From the NCBI GenBank assembly GCA_026419785.1, contig JAODTK010005643.1, positions 62,001 through 126,000 on the forward strand: a stretch of DNA of 64,000 nucleotides. The letters run 5' to 3'. The position numbers and the translations under genes were made by a program. The notes below the pieces were generated by a model. That model had not been told where the DNA came from. It saw only the letters and a list, made by a program, of their open reading frames with translations, and searched no databases. Of the stretch, positions 21,865 to 32,680 are shown in pieces (the first letter of the stretch is position 1; each line of letters opens with the position of its first letter). This stretch comes from Sclerodactyla briareus. Its lineage: Eukaryota > Echinodermata > Holothuroidea > Dendrochirotida > Sclerodactylidae.

Positions 21865-23323
21865 GTCTCACATGAGATAAATTCAGGAAGAGACTTAGTG
21901 AGTCACTTTAGTGGTGTGTGTGTGTGTGTGCGGTGGGTGTGTGTGTGTGCGTGTGTGTGTGTGCATGTGTGTGTGTGTGTGTGTGTCACACTTTCTAGTT
22001 GAAGGATTTATCACAAAACCGTGAGGGGCCGCTTATGACGAAATTTTGTTGGTAGCACCGGGGGTTCGGTGTACACGATTTGATTTTGGGGCAGCAAAGT
22101 CATAATAAGTTGGGAATTAGCTGATTTAGGTTGTAATTCATGCTTAGCAAGATATGCAAGGACGAAGGTGCTAGGGTGATGTAGTTTGGCATGTAGGACC
22201 TGGATTTGGGGGGGGGGGTGACAGGTAGATGAACTGAGTAGATTTTTCAGCCTGAAATATGGTAATTAGTGGTCTAATTGCATTAATTATGATAATTTTC
22301 AAGTTTGTCGGATTTTCACGGAAAGTCCCGTTTCTGTGGATGTGGTCTACATGGTTCCCGAGAAATCCAAAAGTGAAGTCGGGGTCACTGGAGGTTCATT
22401 TGATGGTCAATTGCATATGTATGCCAATTTCTGAAAGTTCGTTGACTTCCACAACTTTAGTAGATGTGATACACCTTCGATCCAGATCAGTTTGAAGGTA
22501 CATGCTGGGGGGTCAGTAGAGCTTCATTGATGTGCCTAATAATAAACTCAGTACCGTTCCTGATGTAATGTGTTGGGATGTGCATGAATTTGAAGGACCC
22601 AAATACTAGCTTCGGTTAGAATACAGGCACTGAGGAACGATGTACACCATAGTCCTTGGACAATTGTGCTGTTATGAGCTGCCCACAAGCAAAAACCCTC
22701 TATTAACCCAACAACCTCCATTGATTAGGTGATTACGAGGACATTTAAAAATACTTTGTAACATTTTTCCCTTCTCTGACTGGGGACAGATGTGGAGGTG
22801 TCTTAACGGATATATTTGGGCATTCTCTTGACTGCTGCGTCGGGCGATGTTGTTGTGTGGGATGCGGGGTAGGGGGTTTGCTGCCTGGCGGGGGGGGGGG
22901 GCTGGCATGTCCTGGCTGTTGGAAAATTAAAAGGCAATCTGACAAAATGAAGGAAGGAAAATGATTTTTTAAAAGGCAAAAGACCACCCAGGCTGCTAAG
23001 GGGGATTAGAACATTTCAAGTTTGGATTTGGGTCAAAGAAGTGAGTTGACTGAGTGATAAACCTTCATAAATTAGGGTACTTTAGGGAGATAGATTGGGG
23101 GGGGGGCATGAAGAAAAATAATGTCATTAGTGGACTTTTTGTAAAAAGAGTCAAACGTATTGGTAAGTTATTTAGGAATTTTTTATGGTGTTATATGTGA
23201 AATCGGCGATTCGTTTGACATGCGATGGTCTGCATGACTAGTTGGTTGTGTATAGTGGTGTGTGTGTGATTTTGAAGCACCGTCGCGCAACCAAGCCGAG
23301 ACACTTTTTTGGCGATCGCCTTG
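21865..23323 (+). mobile_element. Family A copy A3
   Basis: Starts GTCTCACATG after a T run, with a degraded 5' hairpin and a long interrupted (GT)n tract at 21916-21987. Ends CCAAGCCGAGAC (one base inserted in the inverse motif), then the intact palindrome GGCGATCGCC at 23311-23320 and CTTG at 23320-23323. One internal ~210-bp unit and two poly-G tracts are present (near 22890 and 23097). Confidence 0.65.
21916..21987. repeat. Interrupted (GT)n microsatellite of A3
   Basis: GT repeats with CG, CA and GG interruptions, placed directly after the A3 5' end. Confidence 0.9.
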
Positions 23324-24946
23324 TATTTCACTACACCATATCAGCAGGGGCGTATATGGACCTCTACTCCGTGTGCAAAACAAGTCCACATCGATCACTC
23401 CGCTCTCTGTTTCCTGTCATCTGTATATAATGTTCCTTTCCAATCTTCTGCCCTGTTTCATATTTTTTCCATCGTCCTTGCCACAGCCTTCGCCACTGAA
23501 TCCCGTCTCTACGACCCGTTTTCAGTTTTGACTCACTCACTCACGAGTACCTGGAATCAACTTGGAATCAACGACCAGTTTTTAGCCTCTTTCGAACACC
23601 ACACTCCGAAGACGCCTGCTCGGTCGTCTAGCCCCCTCGTTCAGCAACAGTTACCAGTATGTATTAGATCTTCTATTCATTGACTCGAATGAATTGGAAT
23701 TGGAAGCGTATTGTCATATAGATCTCATGAAATTATACAACCTACTTTTTAGCCGTTATCCGGTTTCATCACTGAACCGTTGACGAAAGTCCTGCGTTGA
23801 ATGTAATGAGGCAATTGACAACGGATTCTACGTAGCAACGTTCTTCTCGGCGTGGTGAAGGTCTTCGCACTTGCTAAATCATCAGGATATATGGCGGTGC
23901 TGCAACAACTAACGCCTTCTAAACATTCCAAACCTAATGTTCTTGCATTTGGACACAAAAACGAATTATTTTTAGTTGACAGTTACGTTTCTTGATGTCT
24001 TTATCGATCACGTTTTCTTGAGTGGCCATGTTGCCATAGTTACTGAGAAAATAATATATAAGGTACGTGGGTATTTTGAGGAAGCTCAGTACATGTTCCC
24101 AACAGAATTCTGAGAACAGTTCATCCAAGTTTGACTTCACCCCACTTTTAGCTCTGTGGTATATATGATCAGTATCTCCAGCCTCACCTGAACCACTGTG
24201 TATTCTAAACAACCCGCCATACGAAATATAAATGGGGCTTCACAGGAATTGTAAATCCCCCCCCAACTGAGTGCCACTAAACTTGCTTAAACTAAAGTCT
24301 CAATGTAAACTTAGTCTGGAATATAGATCTATTAAAATTCGAAAATGCCTTGCATATGACTGTGAAACAACTGTACTGAATTTATCAAACGAAGTCCAAA
24401 GCTATCAGTGCTAGATACCTGAAAAACTGCTAAGATCTCACATGCCTAACTATAAGGAAATCTTGGTTGTTAGTTTATGGGCGTTTTCGGTGGGTGGGCT
24501 GGTAGGTTGGATGGTGGCGGAAAGTTATCAGAGGGTGTGTGGTGTTTTTTGTTGCGCATTTTGCTATCGTTGTTGCGGGTCTGTTGTGTTGTTATTCGAT
24601 ATGTTTCGTGCGTATTTTGCAGGGAGTGGAACCTCTGATAACCACTGTGGGTTCTGGTTCACCTTCCTTCTACATTTCTTTGTATGTCGATCAATCTGTT
24701 CTGTACCGTGCCGATGTCTATTGTGGAAAACCGAATAAATGAAATGAAATTAAATTCTGTTTCTCATGAAATGGTGAGTGGAGTGTCAAAGACATTTCTG
24801 GGACTATTATATTTCCTAGTCAATTAAAACGCACATGGGGTCAGACATTGACAGTATAGTGAATGCAATAGTTATGCTGATGATTTACCTTCATGTGATT
24901 GGAATAAACATGGGAATAAATACTAAGCTATAGATTACAATTTTAA
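23324..24946. other. No recognised gene; possible retroposon tail
   Basis: Open frames of 60-124 codons show no domain I recognise. Near 24,720-24,755 the text 'ccgaataaatgaaatgaaat' resembles the pentanucleotide-tailed 3' end common to CR1/L2-type retroposons, but no RT sequence precedes it. Confidence 0.35.
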
Positions 24947-25180
24947 CGAGTGGTTGGCACAGTTGGTAGCGTGTCGGCCTTCTATCCGGGAGACCGCGTT
25001 CGATATCCAACCTGAGTGTAATTACCCCAAGGTCCAACCCCACATCAAGGTTGCCGCCAAAGAGGCATTGCCTTATTCGTGATCGGGGAGGGATTCGCAG
25101 CTGATAATAGAGGCAGTATCCAGGTATGCACCTTCGCTGGGCCTGGAACTAGGTTCGATCCTCGCTCGGACAGTATACAT
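24947..25180 (+). mobile_element. tRNA-derived SINE candidate
   Basis: An internal RNA polymerase III promoter is visible: box A TGGCACAGTTGG at 24955-24966 and box B GTTCGATATCC at 24998-25008, spaced as in a tRNA gene. The intervening sequence can form an anticodon-like arm, but pairing is poor and a perfect cloverleaf is not supported, so this is a tRNA-derived head and not a functional tRNA gene. A second box B-like GGTTCGATCC lies at 25152-25161. The 3' boundary is not defined. Confidence 0.45.
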
Positions 25181-27221
25181 CAAAAAGACGGGATGACGAT
25201 ATGGTATAGCATAGATACAGTAAAGAACCATTTGAGCGAACGATTGGTAGTCAAAGGTCATGAATGTATCATGACTCAGCACTATCCTGAAATGCACATA
25301 TATATTTATAGTCTTGTTGAAAGTAATCAATAATAAGAATAGCCCGATCATAAATTGGCGCCCCAGGTTTATTATAAGTAAGGTTACATCTTGTCAATTA
25401 TGGATTATGAAGGGTTGTTGGTACATTCTGGTTGAAGGAAATTCGAATACATTGCAATAAATCGGTAATAGAGTGTACTTGGTGATTGCAATACTTTCCT
25501 CCGGTATGGCTCAGCGGATGTTAATTCGCCTAGCTGGGACACGATAGATACGCGTATAGAAAAGAAGGATGACTTTTCACTATGAATGAGATTAAATTAA
25601 TGACTTAGCTGTACCGGCGCCCGCAACAGTGGTTCATTTATCGAAGGTGGGCTTACACTGCGGCTTATGGATGAAATGAAGTAACATTTGAATGCAGAGG
25701 GACCAAACCTTTATAATGCATACTTTAAAATATACAATTAGTGAGATAATCCTGTTCTAGGAGCTGAACCCTCCATGTTATTAGTTGTGTCTTCAAATTT
25801 AGTCGATTGCCCCTATCATATAACTGTTCAATGGCGTCTCTTTAGTTTTATTTCAGCAAGTCGTAGTTTGGAGTCTTCTTGTTTCATTACCTCTTAATGT
25901 TCTCGGCTCATTAGGATTTTTTTTTCATTCCTGGCTGTATTACTCTCAAATGTTCAGTGCATTCGACTATGGTTTTTTAGTTGAAGTTTACGTTCTTCTT
26001 AGTTATTTCAAAGACGATCATCATTTAGCACGTATATATCGCGTGTCTGTTACTATTAACGTATATGTATCCAACTGTCTTTCATAGTTTCTTTTCCTAC
26101 ACGGGTCTCGAGTCAGATTAGGTTTCAGCTGATCAAATTCCAAACCTTCAAGTCATGTAAGTTGAAGTGAGGACCAACCATCAAAAAAACATCATTCATT
26201 TAAATAAATTCCTGTTGGAAATGTCATGACCAACTCTGAGGCCACGTTTGTTTGAATTGTTGATTTGATCTATAAATTTTAGATCCAGTAGCCACACTTC
26301 CATATACATAGGTTTGTTGATGATAAAAATATTTGTCCTTCGGGATTCATCTCCATCGTTTTTTGCATTTGCGATTCCGTCAGAAACCCGATCAGAAAAA
26401 GACAAAATGGCCGCTGAGATGATCACAAGGATGACACCGTGAGTAGTGTAGTGAGTTAATGATTCATTGGTCACAGCAGTATAAACGGCAACAGGAGTTC
26501 AGCAATGCCATTGGGTTTTATTCACACTCTCCGTACATTCTACCATTGTACCATCATAATTATGTTGACTACTAGAATGGATGGATTGTTTTTGAAATAG
26601 GCTGTCATATATTAATCATAACCCAACATGAGATTTTTTCTCATTCAATTCAGGGCATGTTGTCTCATTGAGACAGACTATCGTTGAAACGAATGCCGGT
26701 CGTCATTAATCGTGAAGTCGTGGGGTAAAAGTCTTCCATATATCATATCCGCCATTCCTAACCTTCGTGAAGCATGACTGAAAGTTAACGCTCGATTAAA
26801 ACAAAAAGAAGTTTGAAAGTTGAAGCTCCATTCAGTCTTTAGCCAATATTCGAGAAAATAAGTAACAATGATATTGAAAATTGAAGGCACATCTTTCGAT
26901 ACCTCATCTACAAGAATTAGCTTCAGTCAACAACAGCAATCAAATCATTTCTATTTTAGAGAAAATGGTGAGCAGTTCGGCCACAGGGGACTATTCCACA
27001 AAATTACGAATTCGACCGTTACTATCGTTGCAGCTTTTTTTTTTCAAGTTTCAGTTTTTAACAGTCAAACCAATAGATTACTACAGTATTGAATGCTTCG
27101 TGTAGGGAAGGAGGACATGGAATAAATGCTGAATGGAACTTTAAAGGAAGATTAACCCCTTCATTCGTTTGAGCATTCGTTAGATATTTAGATTCCAGTC
27201 CTTGTGCGTTGTGATTGTTTT
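25181..27221. other. Unique AT-rich sequence, no recognised gene
   Basis: A box A-like TGGCTCAGCGG near 25508 has no box B downstream. Minus-strand frames 26196-26474 and 26678-26890 are open but unrecognised. No terminal repeats or arrays seen. Confidence 0.35.
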
Positions 27222-27267
27222 TAGCTCAAACCAGCCAGGTGGTTGAGCTATTGGAATCTGCATGTCC

Positions 27268-27393
27268 CTTATCTATTTATCTATCTATCTACTATTATTA
27301 TTATATAGCTATCTTCTATCTATCTATATATCTATCTCATCTATCTATCTATCATCATCTATTCATCCATCCATCCATCCAGCCATCCATCCA
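27268..27393. repeat. Tetranucleotide microsatellite of B1
   Basis: (CTAT)n, a short (ATT)n, then (CATC)n. It follows the B1 5' hairpin just as (GT)n follows the hairpin in families A and C. Confidence 0.92.
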
Positions 27394-27743
27394 TCGTCTG
27401 TAACCCTTTGCTTTTTGGACCACAAAATATTCCTGTTTGCTGAATCTCGACCAGACTTCGTCACATTGTTTATTGACTAAAGGTCATCTGACCACCTAGA
27501 GGTCAGGTTCAAATGGCAGTAAAGGGGCACAATGGGCCAATAAGTTGAAAACTGCAAAACGCTACCTCTACAAATGGTGCAAAGCCGTGCTGACGCGCTT
27601 CGGTCATAATGAGGGCGTAGTCGCCGTACCTTCAGGGTGTTAGAATGTTTGGTCCAAGTTCCCACTGGGGCCGAGAGGCCCATTCTCATGAATTTCAACC
27701 ATGGTTCTTCGAATGCATCTCTCCTACAAGCTTCAACCATTTT

Positions 27744-28874
27744 GATTCCTGGCGGGAGTCAAAGGAATTATGCAGTCACGCGTGGCGCGTGTGTAGTGGC
27801 GTATTGTGTGTAGTAACGACCACCAATTTGGGCAAAAACACAAAAAAGTGGAAACTTGTGTGAGTGAAATCTGGTTTTGGGCACTTACACCTTGTAATCA
27901 GGCTATGTCCCACATGCCTGGTGGGTTCAAGTTCGAACGAAAGGGGGGTGCTTCCCATGTGAGTACATGGACGGTATTTGTTGTTGATGGTTAGAGGGTC
28001 AATTTGGGCCAAAAGTGGAAAACTTGTAAAATTTGGGGTTTTTGGGACTGGTATCTTGTAATCAAGCAACGTCCAACATGCCTGGTGGAATCGAGTTCAA
28101 ACGTGGTGGGTGTGCTTACCATGATGAGTACATGATCACTATTTATTGTTGTTACAACAGTTCAACAGTTCAAGCGACCCATCATGAACGGCTATAAGCC
28201 CACCTCCGTAACGAGTGCGGGATATATCCCCTGATAGGCAGAAGCGTAAATGCTAAGGTGTGGTGTGTTGTTCATGTGCTCATGTGCAGACCTGACCGTA
28301 GGTATTGAAGTCTTAGATACAGTAACAATTAGTCCGACTGTAACTGAGTACATTTTAATGCTCATATGATAAAATCGTAATCACAATTCACTCTGAAAAA
28401 CGTAGGGGTGGTTGCATTTAGATACTGTATCAGTATTGAATGGGTCCAGGCAACTGTCACACTCAGGCGCGTGGCCAGAGGTTTGTCGGGGGTTGAGGTC
28501 TGAGGTCTGATAAAACTGCCTTCACCTCCCCCCCCCCACTGGGAAACATCTCACTTTATAGGCTCTAGTGGAAAATTGTGCAATATTTGAGCTTCAAAGG
28601 CAGAAAACGACTGACAAAAATGTGTTATTTTTTTTTGTCAAAATTTTCTTTCAACCGGGGTCATGGGGGGGCGGGGGGGTTCAACCTATTTATTTTGCTA
28701 TTTATTTTTGTTTTTTTGGGGAAAGTGTGAAACAACCTCCTGGCTTGTCCATGAAAATGCCTATTATATATTGCCTTTGAGCTCAGTTCAGCATGAGACT
28801 GGTGTTAGCAATGAAGAACTTTGAAAACACTCACCATTGTGTCCAATGATTCACTGAGCCTTTTGGCTTTCGGG
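27744..28874 (+). mobile_element. Family C copy C1 nested in B1
   Basis: B1 text runs to 'cttcaaccatttt', then C1 begins GATTCCTGGCGGGAGTCAAA and ends with CCTTTTGGCTTTCGGG, after which B1 text resumes with 'cttctaagttatatgtaatg'. Comparison with uninterrupted B copies (for example 40,160-40,200) shows no duplicated target bases. The interior resembles the GGTCA-bearing C units but is degraded, and may hold a further small insertion. Confidence 0.6.
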
Positions 28875-30645
28875 CTTCTAAGTTATATGTAATGTTCGTT
28901 TGGGTAGAGGGCCATTGGGGGGTTCAGAGTTTTGGTTCCATGCCCCGTTTGGGACAAAGGGCCCATTATGTGAAATAACGCAAAATTCTTGTATCTTCTA
29001 CAAATTTAGGTGCACTAGTGCGGATGTCTTGGTCATAATGAATGGTCTAATAGACAAACCTCGGGGTGTCAGAGGTTTGTTCGCGAGGTCTGACTTGGCC
29101 CAAGGGCCCAGTTCTCATATTTCACACAATGGTGCTTGAAATGCATCTCCTCCCCCGAGCTTCAAATGATTTTCTTCAAATTATAATGGAAAGGTAGAGG
29201 GCCATAGAGATTGTTCGGGAATTTTGGGCCCTGGCCCATTGTCCCTAGGGCCCATTATATGAAATACTGTTTAATATTGTATCTCCTACAAATCTAGTTG
29301 CACCACGCTGATGTTCGGTCATAATGATAGTCCCTAATAGCCCGTACCTTCAGGGTGTCCATGTATTTAGGACCCAAAACTATGTGGGACGATGGCCCAC
29401 GATGTGCAATAACGCAAAATGCATTCTCCTCTTACAATTTTTGGGTGCACAGTACTGACATTCGGTCATAATGATGGTCTAACAGTAGATACCTCGGGGT
29501 GTTCAGGAATGTTGATCCACCGTCCCACGAGGGCCCATTTCATGAAAATTTCAAAAAATTATTAGTGGAGATGCATCTCCTTCCATCAGTACTCATGAGG
29601 TTATTTAGAATTGCATTGAATGCTCCTTGGTTTAGGGTTCCAAATGGCGGGTGGTGGTGTTTGCAAAACATCGGGCTGAAAGGGCCCAAAACGTGTGTCC
29701 AGGGGCCCATCATGTTAAATCAGCAAATGCTTCCACAAATTTTGATGCACAAAGTCAGTGCTGATGGTCGGTATAATAAGGCATAGTGGGTTTTCAGGAA
29801 TTTTGGACCCGAAGCCCAGTTTGGGGCCCGACGGAGCCCCCATCACGCTGCAATCACGAAAATGTTTTCTCTCCTACAGTGATGATTCTTATTCATAATG
29901 ATGGAATAGTTATACCAATTGGTTATGGATTTTGGTCAAGGACCCACTTGAGCCCTACAGCCTAACTAATCTATCAGTATGTCAAACAATTGCTTTGGGC
30001 CCCCAAACAGTCATGCTGTGACGGATGTCAACCAACTTGGACAATTGTTAATTGACCCATGAGACATTTTTGACTACGTGAAGGTCAAGGGGCAATCTAG
30101 GCCATTATGTATAACATTTCGGAATGTATCTCCTCCGAGCAAGTAATTAGATTTTCTTGGAACTGTGTCATAATGTTTATTTGGAGGTGCTCTTTCAGAT
30201 TGTTTGACAGGATGTGGATACAATATGATATAGTGTCGTTAGAATGAAGCAGTTAGTGAGTAACATCTGATGAAAAGAAGCAAAACAGTCTTTATTCGAT
30301 GGCTGTTGACCAAACTTGGACCCAAATGTTCTTGACCTTTGTGATTTGTGAAGGTCAGAGGTCATTAAAGAGGGGCGCAATAGGCCATTGTGTGAAATGA
30401 AACTGCCTGTCTATCTCGATTGGGCTTTCTTCGATGAATGTTGACTAAAGTGGGTAACAATGCTCATTGACTTCTAGACCTGTTTGGCCATAATGAAGAT
30501 CATTGCGAAGGTTGTCAAAGGCACAATAGTCCATTGCTTGAGACTGCCTTCTTGGCCTCATGATCTTGAACATTTAACAATGTATAATTGAGCATTCGTC
30601 TCAGTACATTCGTGCGGTTTGAGCTCAGCACCATTGGTGCTCTTG

Positions 30646-31900
30646 TTTAGCTTTCTATTTCGCGATTTACCCCCCTCAATCTTCTGTCAGGGGAAAAACT
30701 TGCCGCACCTAGCCCGTCCGAACTCTCTTAACTGGCTACCTACAGTGCACCCGCGCTGTGAGTGATGCTTGAACGTCATCCATACATGTTTTGTCCCGTA
30801 GGCTACCCCACGCCACCTGTAGCTGCCCCATTCATGTTAGTCTAAGATTGGCCTGACTAATTGAATCCTATCCTGATGCCGTCGACCTTATAAATGGCCT
30901 AATTCCAATTACGTAAATCTACAGTGTAATGTTCTTCCCTTAGTGTTGTACTATGGATACTCCTATTTAGTCTCAGTGGCCTAATAGTGATATTAGTTTT
31001 CAATCCCTAGAATATCCGTTACAATGGTTACCCCGGTGGACGTTGGGCTGTACTTTTTACTTTTTGTTGTTTACAGTGCTCAGTGTTGCTCGGACTACAC
31101 GGTTTTAGCACTGAGGGGACATGTGGGTTGTATTGGACATGGCCCTGGGAGCAGACAGTCTTATCGTTTTATCTGGCTGGCACTTAGAGACCGAGCGGAC
31201 TTTTATTGATTATTTTCGTTCGAACCTGATTGTCCTGGAAACTGTAAAATGATCTTTACCAAAGAATACCAGAAATACGGACCACTAGACGTTGGCGAGC
31301 CTCGATTTGTCTCATTCGTCGGTGATCGTATCGTTACATGTTGTAACGATATAAAATCCAATCTATTGAATATAAACAGAACACCCAAATTAAATCTAGT
31401 ACTTTTAGCGGTGCGGCGAACTCCATTACTGTCAGTGAAGAGGGAGAGCTGCTAATATTTGTTGGTGTGTGTCTGTCTAACAAGGTGATTGTGTCAGTGA
31501 TCTATTAACGGAACTGAAGACAATCACCTTGACCGGCCGCCATGTTGGTGGGCTGTATGTGAGCTATCAGTGATGGGAGCCGCTCACACACTGTGTCTAC
31601 AGACACTCAGCGGTGAACCTTTTACATGCGTAACGGTGATGGCGGCCAACTCACTGAGCCACTCACAGCGATGAACAAGACAGGGCTGAGAGCATCGCTG
31701 TAAGCTCAGAGCTCATGCTGGTGTTATGGTTTGACTGGTTGGGTGAATGCTCTCATCACTGCTCATTCTCTAACCTCCATAATCAAAGGAAGCAGCCATT
31801 CCTCCTCCTCAGATTGGAGCCGCCATGTTTTATTTCATTTCAATAATTGATAAATCCAAGATAATCAGGATCAGACAAAATAAATTATTTTCAGTCGCAT
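30646..31900. other. No recognised gene; YY1-like motif cluster
   Basis: Unique sequence. An 11-bp perfect inverted repeat lies at 31482-31530 and three GCCGCCAT-type words lie at 31536, 31638 and 31819. A 61-codon frame at 31024-31209 starts with a hydrophobic, signal-like segment but is followed by no recognised domain. Confidence 0.4.
31482..31530. repeat. Inverted repeat, 11-bp perfect arms
   Basis: Arms AAGGTGATTGT (31482-31492) and ACAATCACCTT (31520-31530) with a 27-base loop. It could be a cruciform or the end of an undescribed element. Confidence 0.7.
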
Positions 31901-31917
31901 GGGACACTGGTGAAGTG

Positions 31918-32680
31918 AAGGAGTATGGTGTGGTAAGAACACAGTAATATAGGCAAAGGATGAGAATCTAACATCCCCCAAAATAATGAACAATACAATA
32001 AAAAACAAACAGACGTGACATCACTGATTACGAAAAATTATGAAACATGCAAAGGATAACTTTTCTTATCCCAGAAATCTGAAAATATTGAATTAACAGA
32101 GGCCAACTTTTCAGTGATTTAATAGGTTTGAGGATCTAATGCACCAGTACAGTGAGTATGTTGTGAATACACGATAATGTTGTAGAAAAAAAACATTTGA
32201 ATGAGCCCCTTAAAAATAATGAGAAAAGTAATGAAAACGAAGGAAAATGTTTCACTGAATACGAAAAATGATGAATTATGCAAAGATTTTTGCTGTTTTT
32301 TTTCACCTGAAAGTGTAATATGACGTATATTGTAGGTATACTGAGTCCGTGAATACACACAGTAATTGTGTAGGCGGAAAAATATCAAACTGACTCCTGA
32401 AAAATAAGTAGAATGCACGAAAAACAAACAAAATAGATCCACTGAATACGAAAACGGTGAAACAATTGACAACGAAATCAGTTCACTTGACAAAAGGTAA
32501 AGTAATAAAACTAATCAGGGGGTAGTTTTGTAGAAATTAAGACACTGGTCACTAGTACAGTCAGTATGTACTGTGAATACACATTAATTATGTAGGCAGG
32601 AAAACATCAAACTAATCACCTCCAAAATAATGACAATATGTGACCGTGCAACAATATGAATAATTTTGTAGCTCATACAA
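31918..32680 (+). repeat. ~0.2 kb tandem repeat, about four units
   Basis: Words of the type 'cagtgagtatgttgtgaatacac', followed by 'gtaggc', 'aaacatcaaactaat', 'aaaataatga' and 'actgaatacgaaaa', recur at about 31925, 32150, 32335 and 32555. Units are diverged and unequal in length. No end structure like families A-C was found. Confidence 0.65.

Larger units (their letters stand above)
27222..30645 (+). mobile_element. Family B copy B1, with nested C1
   Basis: The 5' end is a T run then TAGCTCAAA (27222-27230), pairing with TTGAGCTA at 27243-27250 to form a hairpin, followed by a CTAT/CATC microsatellite. The 3' end has TTTGAGCT (30618-30625), the inverse of the 5' motif, the hairpin AGCACCATTGGTGCT (30627-30641) and CTTG (30642-30645) before TTT. 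The interior is made of diverged repeats with 'gggcccat' and 'cataatgatggtcta' words. Element C1 is inserted at 27744-28874. No coding capacity. Confidence 0.65.

Noticed and set aside
23183-23683. Overlapping frames of 62-124 codons on both strands
   Set aside because: They overlap the end of A3 and each other, with no domain similarity.
25500-25560. Second tRNA-like sequence (box A TGGCTCAGCGG)
   Set aside because: No box B at the expected distance and no plausible cloverleaf.
27268-27393. Regularly spaced repeats considered as a CRISPR-like array
   Set aside because: Simple tetranucleotide microsatellite with no spacers, in a eukaryotic genome.
28463-28760. Possible MITE inside C1 (CAGGCGCGTGGCCAGAGG to CCTCCTGGCTTGTCC)
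   Set aside because: The ends are only loosely inverse and no target duplication was found; left as a possibility only.
31024-31209. Short frame with a signal-peptide-like start, considered as a secreted peptide or a 2A-type leader of a LINE
   Set aside because: It lacks the NPGP core of 2A sequences, is only 61 codons, and no RT or other domain follows.
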